A DNA stretch of 64,000 nt. It comes from Haemaphysalis longicornis (taxonomy: Eukaryota; Arthropoda; Arachnida; Ixodida; Ixodidae). The notes below the pieces were generated by a model that saw only the letters and a program-made list of their open reading frames with translations, ran no database searches and was not told where the DNA came from. The stretch's first letter is position 1, and each line of letters starts with the position of its first letter. The stretch is from positions 36,570,950 through 36,634,949 of the forward strand of contig CM023454.1 in assembly GCA_013339765.2 (NCBI GenBank). Reading direction: 5' to 3'. A program made the position numbers and the translations under genes. Positions 32,126-43,900 of this stretch are shown here, piece by piece.

Positions 32126-32660
32126 GCTTGCAGCCTGTCAGCCAACGCCCAAGGGCCAACAGCTCACCATGGGCTGATTGCTACTCGCTGTAGGCCCTTC
32201 GTGTGCCTTTTTCACCAAGTTCCCGCGTTCTATGTCAGCCATGTAGGGTGCGGCGTGCTCGAAGACAGTTGGTGTGGAAATATCCCTCTGCTCCTGCACC
32301 CGCCATCCGCGCCGTTCGTTCGGCGGCCGTTTTGGCCGCTTTGGAGACAGTGGGTCTTTGCTACTGCTGCGTCTGCGGGTTCCTGCACTGCTGCCTGCCG
32401 CGATGCGGCGAGCGTCACCGCAGTTTCGAGTGGCGTATCTCGACTGGTTGCGCGAGGGGGTGTGCACAGCATGCCGCTGGGTGGTAGGATGACCAGAATA
32501 CCAGTGCATTGTCGCTTGCACCTGTCAGCTGCCCTGTGTCCGATTAGGGTGGCACCTCCGAGCTCGCAGAGGTTGAGTAAACGGTCCGGTGGAAAGCCGC
32601 TTGCAACCTTTTCTTGTTGCTCGACTCGGGTAATTTGGGCACGACTTCCTCGCCGATGAT

Positions 32661-33280
32661 TTGGAATCCGTTCAAAACCGCGCAGCTCGTTTCATTACGT
32701 CACAATATTCAAGACACATCAGCGTAACCGCACTAAAACAAACTTTGTCACTCGCATCGCTCGCTTCACGTCGCATAACTTCTCGTGTCATCCTCCTTCA
32801 CACTTTCTTTTACTTCGGCAGATCGGGACATCCTCTCCTAAAATGCCTATTAAGAACATCATATCGCCTGTCCCATACGCACCCTTTGATGACCATAAAA
32901 TGCCGGACGGCGGCGATGAGCAGCTCATTTTCCCCCCATGCCGTAAAGTTTGGAATGCGCTACCAGATAACATTGTTACTTGCAGACACCGCAAAATATT
33001 TCGCCATAAACTAACCCGTTTTCAAAATACAAATGATACGTCCTAACCGCGCATTTATAGTTGTGTCTTTACTATGCTCTCAGAATTTATTGCCTATAAT
33101 GTAATTTCATGTTTTGCTATTCATGATCTTTTCGTCTTTTCTTTCTTTACTTCTTGTAATCAGTGTGTACCTTCATTTTGTTGCCTTGCTATGAAACTTC
33201 CAACTTCGATGTACGACCCCCTCTATGTAATGCCTTCGGGCCCTTAAGGTTGAATAAATGAAATGAAATGAAATGTCTGC
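32661..33280 (+). pseudogene. LINE 3' end (CR1/Jockey-like) inserted in Ty3 element B
   Basis: The frame opens LESVQNRAARFITSQYSRH and SVTALKQTLSLASLASRR, typical late-RT motifs of CR1/Jockey-group LINEs. PCRKVWNALPDNIV follows in another frame (about 32935). The end carries GTTGAATAAATG then (AAATG)n at 33255-33275, a simple-repeat 3' tail. The insertion is 5'-truncated and runs opposite to the host retrotransposon. Confidence 0.65.
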
Positions 33281-33370
33281 ACAGATAGATTTCCGATGGT
33301 TAGGAAGTGTCTCCCTACTGTGAGGTACTTGCCTCAGGTCATTCCCCCCGAACGGGCGCTCCCACGACGG

Positions 33371-33610
33371 CGCCTCACCGCGGCGGTGAGTCGGCGCTTG
33401 GAAACCTTCTTCCACGTGGGCGCGGCACCGACGGTGTGAGTCAGCGCTCCAGCCATAGCCCACGGTGGCGCCGCACCTCTGGGGTGAGTCAGCGCTGCAG
33501 CCATCTCCAAATGTGGCGCCGCACCGCTGGGGTGAGTCGGCGCGGCAACCATCTCGCACGGTGGCGCCGCACCGCTGGGGTGAGTTGGCGCTACAACCAT
33601 CTTTGTCATG
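33371..33610 (-). repeat. 48-bp tandem repeat, five units, in frame
   Basis: Units start near 33371 (diverged), 33419, 33467, 33515 and 33563. On the minus strand each encodes 16 residues of the form APTHPSGAAP plus a variable M-x-x-A/V segment, with no stop. The period is a multiple of three and the frame is shared, so the array may have been part of a protein, perhaps the linker of the adjacent Ty3 gag. Confidence 0.85.
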
Positions 33611-33822
33611 AATGATCGCTGCTCGCTTGTGGTATTTCTCCTGCGATTGCCGGTTGTCCGCCCCGCGCCTATGAACAGCGCCAACCTTCCTTCCTCGCTG
33701 CGTTGTTCGCTTCTCTCGTGGCCTCGGCTGGTCCAGCCCTGGTGGTGTGCGGTAGGTGTACGCACACGAAGCCTCTAAGCATGCCTATTTAAACGGCGGC
33801 GGTTGGTAGGATTCCGTGGCCA

Positions 33823-34569
33823 TCAGCGAAGCTGGTATGGCTGTGGTCTCCTTGGTGTGGTATTCAAAGTCTGACAACCGCCGGGACCGCAAGTAGAGCT
33901 AAAACCTGGGGTGGCACTGTCGGATGACCGGAAAACCTTTTCCGCCACGGGTGCCACCGGTTCTGCCCACTCGTACAAGTCCTGCATAGAACGCACATAT
34001 CCCCGAAGGCTTTCTTCCTCTCCCGGTGTCCGCGCGCGAAGTTCGTCTTTGAATCGGTACGCGTACCAAGGTGGCAGAAACTTTAGCTTAAAACGTTCAT
34101 GGAAGTTCGTCATGTCCATGTCCTCGAATGGCTTTTGGTGATGTCTCCAAACGCCAGCTGCCGCCCGCAAAGCAATTGGCAAGATCCTGCTAATCAGCAC
34201 GTTATCTGAAATTGCCATGGCTTGCTGGTAGTAGGACAATTGATAAAGAAAGTCTAAAACCGACTTCGTGTCGGTGGAACCTGTATACGTAGGCACGGCC
34301 AAGTATAAATGCACCGACGCGCTGTAGTTACAGTCGCATTGACGAGCTTGCGGCGGCCGATGATCCAATAACGCTTTAGTGCTAAGCTTGCTAGTCTTAA
34401 GCGCCAACAGTTGCTTTTCAAACTCGCCTTTCGATTCTATCAGTTGGGCCATTAAGTCACGAATTGCCTTTGTGTTGTGTGGTAGCGGATCAGTCTGCGC
34501 AATACTATCCGGGAAACGTACGGAGACATTTTTGCTTGCCGCGAAAACAGCATTCTCGGCCGTCGACAT
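33823..34569 (-). CDS. Ty3 element B gag, open
   Basis: A 248-codon frame starting MSTAENAVFAASKNVSVRFP is open throughout. It has a helical N-terminal third (LMAQLIESKGEFEKQLLALK), then a capsid-like domain with VPTYTGSTDTKSVLDFLYQL, FHERFKLKFLPPWYAYRF and YVRSMQDLYEWAEP, matching the retrotransposon gag pattern seen in tick Ty3 elements. No zinc knuckle lies in the frame, so the C-terminal nucleocapsid is missing or displaced. Gag would assemble the particle in the cytoplasm. The frame is intact but the element around it is truncated, so it is probably not mobile by itself. Confidence 0.7.
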   Translation of the reverse strand: MSTAENAVFAASKNVSVRFPDSIAQTDPLPHNTKAIRDLMAQLIESKGEFEKQLLALKTSKLSTKALLDHRPPQARQCDCNYSASVHLYLAVPTYTGSTDTKSVLDFLYQLSYYQQAMAISDNVLISRILPIALRAAAGVWRHHQKPFEDMDMTNFHERFKLKFLPPWYAYRFKDELRARTPGEEESLRGYVRSMQDLYEWAEPVAPVAEKVFRSSDSATPGFSSTCGPGGCQTLNTTPRRPQPYQLR

Positions 34570-35105
34570 AGTTGTATCTGCAAAATCCTGTCAACACTGC
34601 CTGGACTACAGCTGTTATGACCGGCGCAGAAAGGGAAAAATGCTCCTAAGTGGGCACGCACGGTAACTCAGCGGTTATACTTCGATAAGCGCAAATTTCT
34701 GTGGCGAGTCATTCACAGGATTTCTTGCGCAGCTTTCGGCAGTTCCTTTCCACGCCAGCGTCGTCGTTCAGCGGTGGCTTGGGGTAGACGGTTGGAAGCA
34801 TTCTCCGCTCTCTGAGTGATGCTCGCAAAGTAGCTACGGACGTCTTTTGTGCCGCCGAATCCGCCGGTGACTTCTGCGTAAAAAAGGTTAGCGACCCGAG
34901 CAAAGCATACACAGTTCTGAACATGTTCTGCAACCATTCCCACTTGCGGACGTCAGTGTAGCTCGCGAGACGAGTGAAGGCTCGAAGACAATAAGAAAAA
35001 AAGGAATAGAGAAAGAAACCACGTTGGGCGCCTGTGAAGGAACGCGCTTCAAACGTAAAGGATTCGCGAGCCCGAACCCGCCCGACGAAGTAACGCCAAT
35101 CCACA
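34570..35105 (-). other. Leader region of Ty3 element B
   Basis: Between the LTR-like segment and gag. No start codon context or domain is recognised; open frames here are short. Confidence 0.35.
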
Positions 35106-35658
35106 TGAGAGCAAGTCACCGGTTTATTCCGGGAGAAAAAAGGAAGCAAAAAACGAAGAAAGCAACTTTGGAGGCACTGTTACGGTAGTACAGCCTGCGT
35201 GCGCGTAATGACAACAGTGCGACAGTTGAAGCACTGCTTGTACAGAAAGGTACGGCCTGGTGCTGTACACTCACGATGATGTCTTCAGTCGCTTGTGCCG
35301 ACGACGGGTAAAGAGCGTCCGCCGTTGACGGTGGTTGCACCTCGCTGTCTGGGCGTCATTGCTGTTGCTGGCCGCCCGTCGGTACCGTGCGCAGCCCGCG
35401 GAAGCAGCCGCTCTCGCGTGTGCCCCGGTGCGCACTCCCATTGCCCCCCGGTGCTCCTGCGAGCACAGCTTTTACGCCACTCCGTTAGTTGTGCGCATGT
35501 TTCGGGTTGTATGCGCACTACCCGTATTTGTCCCGTCTCACTGTTCATCACACACGCACGCACGGGCTCATGACGCACTGACGCCACTATCGCTGTTCGA
35601 CGCGCGCAGTTCACAGTAATCACCCTGTGCAGGCGCTCGTAGGGGCTGCGTCCCTACA
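35106..35658 (-). repeat. Candidate 5' LTR of Ty3 element B
   Basis: On the minus strand the segment begins TGTAGGGACGCAGCCCC, contains CCCGGAATAAACCGG (a polyadenylation signal) near its end and finishes GCTCTCA, followed by TGTGGATTGGCG as a possible primer site. Only one copy is present in the window, so the LTR call rests on the termini, the AATAAA and its place upstream of gag. Confidence 0.4.
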
Positions 35659-37498
35659 ACAAAAAACATGAAGATTGCCGAAGACTAGTAGATGTATCCT
35701 CAGCAGGCAGGGCAGGCAGCGATCGCTTTGTACGGGGTAAAGAACCTAGTTCAGACATATTGTTGGAACTCGACCTAATGGTAAATAGATAAAAACAGCT
35801 GGCCCTTGCATATCAGATAAGATTTTATATACTGGACACATTTAACATCTTTGTGTTTGTGCTCTCTATGTGGAAGCAAAAAATGTTTCCACTTCGACTG
35901 CATATGTGCCCCAAAATTAAACGGAGCAAGTGTTGGAGATTTTGATGGGATTTTTCTACCGTGTGCATCGCCAGCAAGCCTTAAGTGACTTATTAATAAA
36001 TTCATTCTAAAAGGAAATTCAGCCCCACATATCCTATTTACGCTGGTAGCCGCACTTAAGAAAATTAATCGTAATTTCACAAAGCTATGTCCCGTTTAAT
36101 TTTGGGGCACTTGTAAAAGTATAACCCACAACACGTGAAAGGCCAATAAACAACGTGGAATTTTTCCAACCCAGTGAACACGCTCGGCTACCCTTGTGTT
36201 AACTTTTACACCGGCAGAACTGACCGCACATAGCGAGAGGGAACCGTGTTAGAGTATGCCAAATTTGCCTTCATGAATCAAAGTTTTACACATTCCCGCG
36301 GCAGCAACAGCATTGTCCTCCACTTAATTGATGTTTAAAGTAGCGTTCGCACAGATTGCTTGGGCGCCAAGGTAACCATTTGCTCTATATCACTTCGTCA
36401 CACTTTTGTTAGTTCTACTGACGTGTGGTTCAACATTTACTTGAAAAATGTTCTTTTACCCGCAGCTTTTGTAGAAGTGATTCAGTTTACAAGCTTTCGA
36501 CTATACTTACAAAAATATTACCAGTGTGGAATTCGTTTACCTATTGTATCTACTTGAAATGTTGTGAGCCACAAATGTTGATCTTGATCGTGGAAGTGCT
36601 CACACCACAGCTTCCACCATCAAATGAACCGTTACCAACTAGAACAACTCTCCATTCTACGGCATCCGAAGTTGCGCTTGTATGACGTCACTTCAGGAAT
36701 AAAATTTCCATATCAAGATTTTATGTCCAGGTACAGTTCTTACTATCAAATTATTATGGCTGCACTCGTGGACCATGCCTCGTTCTTTTGATGTTCACGC
36801 ACCTCAAAAAAGGCGTGGCCAATTGTGCCGTATTAGTGGTGTAAAACTAGAAGAAGATCACTTAAATACTGGAACTCCATCACAGTAACTCATTCAAAGT
36901 TTTGCACCAGCAACCCATTCCCTTTGATTTGAAAAAATACTGCTTCTGACCGGAGCCACACTTGCAACTGCAGGAGTACCACCGTCTGAGTAAAACTGTT
37001 TTTTCTTTATTGTTAACGCAGTAAAAATAAAAAAGCAGCTTCTGAAAACGAATATACTTTGTCAATTACCAGTAAACGTAATTGGCCTTTAGCATGCGGT
37101 ATATACGTTTAAATGAAGTTCAACAGTGATTGTCAAATTTATGGAATATTACATGTTCTCCTCAGCTGCGGGAAAGGCTTCTGTGGTTTGTTTTGTTTAC
37201 AGCTTCTAAACACTTGTAGCTGCCGCTAGATTGAAGAATTTCTGCAATAAACTTCAAGCTTCGTTTATAAATGTTTTTATTAGAGACGTTGACAAGAAAC
37301 CACTGCTGAAACCGTGCCTAAAATGATTGCATGAATGAGATATCGTTATTCTCCGTTTGAGCAATGAACAAGAAAGCAACCAATATTGGGTTTTTAGCGC
37401 AAAAGGCAGGAACTTCAACATTCTTGCTCGTAAACATTAGTAAAAACGCACACTTGGAAACACTCTCTTCACTTTTATTTTAACACTGTCTCAGCTTC
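35659..37498. other. Unassigned intergenic DNA
   Basis: AT-rich, no recognisable coding motif, RNA or repeat family. Confidence 0.4.
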
Positions 37499-37512
37499 TG
37501 TATGTCATAATT

Positions 37513-37735
37513 GTGGCTAAGGCGTTGCGCTGCTGAGCACGAGGTCGCGGGTTCGATTCCCGGCCGCGGCGGCCGCTTTTCTGATGGAGGCGAAAAGCAA
37601 AAACGCCCGTGTGTACGAGATTTCGGGGCACGATAAAGATCCCCAGGTGGTCAAAATTAATCCGGAGCCCTCCACTACGGCGCGCCTCATCGCCTGCGTT
37701 GCGTCGGCGCGTTAAACCTACAATCAATCAATCAA
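37513..37735 (+). mobile_element. tRNA-derived SINE (Ruka-like)
   Basis: The head TGGCTAAGGCGTTGCGCTGC (A-box region) and GGTCGCGGGTTCGATTCCCGG (a near-perfect B box) resemble a tRNA. The body has GGCGAAAAGCAAAAACGCCC, CCCCAGGTGGTCAAAATTAA and CCGGAGCCCTCCACTACGGC, and the 3' end is (AATC)n. A perfect 14-bp direct repeat, TGTATGTCATAATT, flanks it at 37499-37512 and 37736-37749. It would be transcribed by RNA polymerase III and moved by a LINE. The body matches the SINE type known from ticks as Ruka; the name is from memory and unchecked. Confidence 0.88.
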
Positions 37736-37749
37736 TGTATGTCATAATT

Positions 37750-40527
37750 TTTGTTCCTTGCTTTTTTACGGTTTATGCACCCTTTTCCGAGATTTTTTCG
37801 GAAATGCTTTACACAAACTATCACTTTTTATGAGCGCTACAAAGATATGACGTCTCTGCAACAGCAACAGATGTTTTTAAAGGCGGGCACTTTGAGCTAT
37901 TCCTAACTTCCCTATTGTGACCATCCACGGAACAGCACTACAAGTGCAGAGTTCCAGCCAGGTTTGTTTTTGGTTGACTACTCGTTCAAGGAAGTGGAAA
38001 GAAAACGTCACTCCCCAGAAATATATAGCAAGCATAAACCATACTACAATGCCACGTTTTGTCGAGATCACACAATGTTTACATCAAATAATATATCTTA
38101 TCTTGAAAAAAAAGGTTCCCTTTATCAGAATTGCTTCAAAAAGTATCAGCATGCCTCCTTGGTGAATGATTGCATTATTATGTTGGGTTCCCTATTAATA
38201 TCTTATTTACAATAATATATATTCACTATGCCCCTACTGCTCGGCGCCGTGTGCATTGCAGGCATGGTTTGAAACCAGACCTCTACATTGAAGTATTTTT
38301 ATGTAGTCTAATTTCACCACTTTCCCCAATACATTTTTACCTCATCTAAGCAACTTGAACCCTTGGCTTTAGTTACATTACACAAGAAACTCATTAAAAA
38401 GAATTTTCAGCCACACATACAACAATCACTTTGTTGTTAGCGGAACGTAAGTCTGACCGTGTATGAAAAACTGTGCTGCGGTTTTCTAAACCATAAATCG
38501 TTTTTGTGGCCTGACCTATTTTTTAGCACGTAGACACTTTTTGCGAACCGCCAAGCCGAAACCACTTATGCAGAACAAGGACATTTTTGTATTCACTAGT
38601 TTAGAATGGGCTAATAGAAAGCAGGAGTGGATAGATATTTCTGGAACGTTAATGTGCTCAACGTGTGTTGTTTAAAGGATTTTACTTTCTTGCATGTGCC
38701 GCAAATTTTGCTAAGTTAACAACGATCTCTCTAAGAATTTCTCGTACCGAATAGTTCGATGGTTCGCTGCACGAGGACACTTCCTACTCCTGCTATCTAG
38801 AAATACTTCAGGCAGTGTTCCAGAAGAACTGGAATCGTCAGATTTTTTATATCGCGATAATTTAATACACAGCGGCTGTTAGGAGAACAATGTGTTTAGC
38901 AGAAACCGGATGGATCAAACTGCTTCTTCCTTTGACCAATATCTTAGCTTCTGTAAATATACAATTTTGGTGACGTCCGCACCGTCGGAGTAGAAAACTG
39001 CTGAATTACAAAAGCAATGGATATGGTTAGATGCGATTACTGGTTGACGGGTTCATAGAAAGCCGGGGTGATTTTTCTGTTGAGCTGATCTCGCCGATCT
39101 CTAGCCCTGATAAAACCAACTTCCTCCAATATGGTACGTAAACTATATTTAAGCATTGAACTCACCAGAGTTTTGAGTGCTGTTATATTTATAAGGTTAC
39201 TTAGAAATTGCTTGCCTTACATATTTTTGTAGTGAACGGCATCACAAGGGTGGTGGTGACGGCATATAAAAAAAATTTGCCCGACTTTCCAAAGGATTTG
39301 CAACGTAATCTCTGTATGAGTTACCTGTGACGATAGGATACTACGATGTAGAGTGCATAACATGTCTTGTGTGTACAACGATGGTCTAATGACAGTTCTA
39401 GTTGCCAATTTTGTAAACATGGGCATATATAATATCTCGCTGAACTCAGAGAGTGTCCCTCTTCACCATGGAATACATTTTGTTGGAATGGAGACATAGT
39501 GTGGTAGTTCCGGGTGGTATTTTCTGGAAACAGGGCAACATTTTCCATACTTTTACAACTACAAAAAACATTTTTCTTCCCTTCAAACTAAAAATGTCTT
39601 TGAAGCGCGAAGAAGCTAGTTTTTACAAGATTATATGCTAATGTCAAACCCATTTCTGTACTGCGCTGTACCGGGGCTGTCCTGCAGCAAATACAAAAAG
39701 AATACCCCTTTCTGCAGATAAAAACATTCTCATAGTAAAACAAATCAAACATAAAAGATTCATCTTTGAATTCGAATGACGAGTACGGACTGCGTTCTTC
39801 TCACGGTAAAATCAAGTTAAGCGCATTTCGCAGTACGTTTGACAGCTTCCAAATTTCGCGTCTCTCGCGTGTCAGAGGAAACCCCTGCGAACCATGCAAA
39901 ACACTGCTACCGTCAAAGCTATTCTCTTTCCTTACTTCACCAGAGAGATTGGCTGTTAGATAGTTTTTGTTAACAACCATTGCCCATATTTTGACCCTGG
40001 AAGTATTAATCCCTCTTTTTAGCCACAAAGCTGATAACCCTGTATTTTGCACCACGAATAAGCAGACAAAATACCACAAAAAAGTCGAAGCATGTGCGGC
40101 TGCATCTCGGGAGGACAGCCCTAAAACTACAATTGGTGAGCGCAGTAAAATAAAAGTCCAAGGAATCCAGTACTGGTCGACTGAGCTATGCTAACCTGAC
40201 GTAGAAAAAGACGCGGAAATGTGCAGCTCATACCTTGAGTGGGCGTCCTGTTACGGCTACCCAATTATTATTCCTTCTTCCTGCCGATATGTTACATGTT
40301 GCTTCAGTACTTGGTTAGTCTGTGGGACAAGGTATGGTCCGTTTTTTTCTGCTCTATGATGACAACGCGAAGAGTTTCCTTTTCTTCAGACATACCTTGG
40401 TCATTTGAGTAACACCTTTGCCAACTCGGCCCTGTTCGCGTTAACCAGCATCGACATTTAGACGAGAAAGAAGATTTAGGCGAAGAAGAAAAAAACCTGG
40501 GAAAACGCATTCAAAAGCTAACACACC
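37750..40527. other. Unassigned intergenic DNA
   Basis: About 2.8 kb AT-rich sequence with short frames only. Nothing recognised. Confidence 0.4.
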
Positions 40528-40830
40528 CAACTGACGACAAGCACGACAGCCGGGAACAGCCAAATTAAGATGACATCGAACAAATCTGGCGTCGCTTTTG
40601 CGTGCACAAGAAGGATCTCTTCTTGGGGATTGTAAAAGCTGCAGTCAGTCGTTCCGGATTTTTGTACAAGCGGCGCCCCAATCACAAGTGGATAAAGCAT
40701 CCAGGGTCCTGAACAGCATCTGTTCGGGGAGCACGACATGGACGTTGAGGCCAGTCTTGATCACTATGCATTTCCAATATGTTGCCGACTACGTGAACAT
40801 TACCAAACGGCGAATGTTTAACCTGGAGAG
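40528..40830 (-). pseudogene. Gene fragment with Cys-rich ectodomain and C-terminal membrane helix
   Basis: The minus strand reads ATYWKCIVIKTGLNVHVVLP, continues to STCDWGAACTKIRND and stops. A second frame starting at the same place reads DCSFYNPQEEILLVHAK and ends LFDVILIWLFPAVVLVVSW-VC at a stop. The frames differ by a direct 4-bp duplication, GACTGACT (about 40645), so one mutation appears to have split a continuous sequence. A paired-cysteine loop followed by one C-terminal helix recalls potassium-channel beta or TipE-like subunits, but the similarity is weak. It may be a processed gene fragment; no upstream exon was placed. Confidence 0.33.
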
Positions 40831-40939
40831 GCAGTGGCGACATCTTCGAGGACCTTGGAACATAGGCTACTTGAAAGTGCTCAAGGCGGTCGCTTTGAAA
40901 CAGCCTAAACAAGTCGAGATGTTGGCCCAGGAATTCGTG

Positions 40940-43900
40940 TAGTTTCTCCTCCGTCAGGGTATGCCGGTAAAGAATCGGTGAGTCAATTATTTACCCACGT
41001 GCTTTCCCTATAGGCGAATTTGAGTCCGAAAGGCTAACAAGAAGCTGCTTGAACTTCCTCTGGGGTAGGACCACGAGTCTCCTGTTTCTCTAGTCTCAAA
41101 CCACTACTGCGGGCTGTGTAAATTTTTTGGCATCCTAGAGTGACTGTATACTAATGACTACAATGCGTTGAAACTTTGAAAGTAGTCATAAGGCCAGTCC
41201 ACATCTCGTGCAAGCAAAGGTCCATATTGTGTGTAGAAGATGGGCAGGTTATAGGTCTAACCAGCTTCACAAACTGTGCACTTTTATTACAACTCTCTCA
41301 GATTTTATGTTCCGTCTTAATCATAGTAGTGACTCGTATAGATGCAAACATTTTGTGGTCGTGCACCCTCTAACACACACGAGTGTCAAAAAAAGTTCTT
41401 CCACTACTTCTGAAACAGCGTCAACACAAAACTTTGCGGACTATGCCAATAACACGCCCTACCTCTGCTGCAGAGGTCGGTGGACGGTTGTTAGTTGACC
41501 GCTCTTTAATGTTTTGTAAGTATAATTTTTCATATCGAAATACAAGAGCCAAGAGTAGCAGGTCAACATGGAGAAATAGCACGTGCTACCCGAAATTCCT
41601 ACCTTTTATTTCCTCCCGGCGACCGCGGCGGATATTTTCTTTCTTATAAATCATTTCATAGCCTATCCCAGATAGTACGTAGTGATTGTTCTGTAATATA
41701 ATATTCCCAGTATAATTACCACAACGGTACCGAGAAAAGGCTCCTTCCAGAAGGCCTGCAAGGCCAACTGGAAGGATCTCTAGCAAGGTTCTGCAAGCAT
41801 TGCATTAACTACACCTCTTTTCACGCAATCGAGGAGATAACCTTTCATTTGGATGGCAAGGCAAACTGGAATGTTCCCTTGGAAGGTTCTCTAAGGGACT
41901 GCAAGGTTGTCTTCTCGACTGGACAACGAGATGACTGGTTCCGGGCATGCTAAACACCGCAGGATGAGTAAAAACAGTTGTACTTTCCACTTTAAATCGA
42001 GGCCTCAGAGCATGCCCCGTTGGTCTTCCGTACAGCGATTTAAGTATATTGCGTGGGCCGAGTGTGTGCACTAGTAGAATAAAGTGCAAGTTCCTCCGAC
42101 TACTCAAAGTGAATAACCCCGGTGGATGGACAGTTAGCGGGCCCTAACCCTAATGCCAATGAGCCCAGCTTAAATTTTTCGCGAGTATTAAATTCTGTTC
42201 TCCATTTAGTACACTGGAAAGGTGGTTACTTACTGGCTAATGTTTGGATAACTAAAATACAGGCTCACCCTACAGTATTCTCATCAAGCTGAATAGTCTA
42301 CTGGCTACATCTTTTATTTACTGTTCATATTGAGCGCTCGTACAAAGAGCAATCGGGCGCAGTCGCCGACAGTAGCAAAGAACCGGAAGATGCAGCGAGA
42401 GATGGCGCAGCATTTCGTGGTTATACATGGAGGTTTTCAAGGAATAGTGCAACTTCTTGGTAGAGTACCGCCACTAAATTACACATTTTAATCATGCGCA
42501 AGTCAATAACTTGTGGTGTGTCCGAAGCGAGATGAGATAAACCGCAGGAAAACTAACAGACAAGCAACGCGGCCGAAATGGGACACCCAGAGTTTATTCG
42601 TTTTCACTAGGTGTCTCTCAATCGTCTCAAAACGGCTTTATTTTATTGAAGCCGAGTATATTTCAAGACAACAAAAAACAGCAATCTGCGCACTGTGCTA
42701 GCAGATAATATTCACACCTACCTTTTCCGGTGTTACGCCAGTTGTCGCTGCGGTGATCGCTACAGATGGGATGAAAACAATAGTTTAAACGCCGTTCTTG
42801 TGCAGGGAGAGCATGTGTTTCAAGTAGAATACCCGAGCAAAAAATCAATAAGCACCACGAGGCACCCCTATTAAGAATTTATGGGGTGCCCCGCACTACC
42901 AGGCTTCAACGACCATTTGTTGAGTGGTTTTATAAGCGGACCTATCGCTGCTCCAGGGTTCTAGAGGTATCGCGCAAGATTTCGACATTCCGAATTCAAG
43001 AAAACCAAGTGCAAACATCAGGCAAAGGCATCTTCATGAAATTCGATCGAATTTAAAGTAGGCATCTGCCCTCAGTAGCACACACCACGGATAAAAATTT
43101 TCAACAGATGTTTTCAACAGAAGGATTTTCAACAGTTTCAACCCGGTCACCCGGGCAAACTTTTTCGCATTTTCTCCAGTCGTCGTTCAAAAAACACAGG
43201 TTGCTCCTCCCATATGTGGACGTTGCGCTCAAAGCAAATTTATTTGCCTAAGAAAAACTGCTGCTACGATCGCTAGGCAACACTAACGCCATACGGTAGA
43301 CATAATATATACGTGTATGTTTAATTTCGATTTTAAATTAACATGGTTGTGACATCCGTGCTTCCCCATCTTTCCACGGAGAACAAGGGTCATGGTTTAC
43401 TCGCTTTGAAAATTGCGGTGAATGCGATATGGTAAATAATTGATACATCTATCACAGGATCGATACTTGAGGTAATGAATCTACAAGAGTAGACGACCTT
43501 TTGAACATATCTTAACACAAACCTTTTTCTTTCTTGACGGGATTATGGACACCCAGGAATGCACGCAAGCAAACACAAACCATTTTTTTCTAATCTGCAC
43601 ATATTTTAATACCATCTGGACATGAGAGAAATGATAAATAATCTGCTGGGACTAAGGAATGCTGCATTTTTTGAGTTGTCATCAAGTCACTGCAAGAAAT
43701 TGAATTGGTGAAAACATTAAAGGTTTCACAACTTAAAAACTTCACAAAGCGGTAATGGGGCGTGCCCAAATGAACATAAATTCAAAATTTTATTTCTCAC
43801 TTCCTAAACGTACAAACGTATTCACATTTCATTAAAATCTAAGTGCGTAATATGTACCAAACCCGCTGCCCCAACACCTCTCTCTTCTGCTTGTTGCTGG

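Larger units (their letters stand above)
31799..35658 (-). mobile_element. Ty3-type LTR retrotransposon B, truncated, interrupted by a LINE
   Basis: On the minus strand, in order: an LTR-like segment (35658-35106), an untranslated leader, gag (34569-33823), a 48-bp tandem-repeat segment (33610-33371), a LINE 3' end in opposite orientation, and a retropepsin remnant (32125-31799). No RT, integrase or second LTR follows, so the element is truncated. Assigning gag and protease to one insertion is inferred from their shared orientation and order. Confidence 0.5.

Noticed and set aside
42861..42890. 8-bp hairpin GGCACCCC/GGGGTGCC as a terminator
   Set aside because: No gene ends here and such hairpins are expected by chance in a eukaryotic window.
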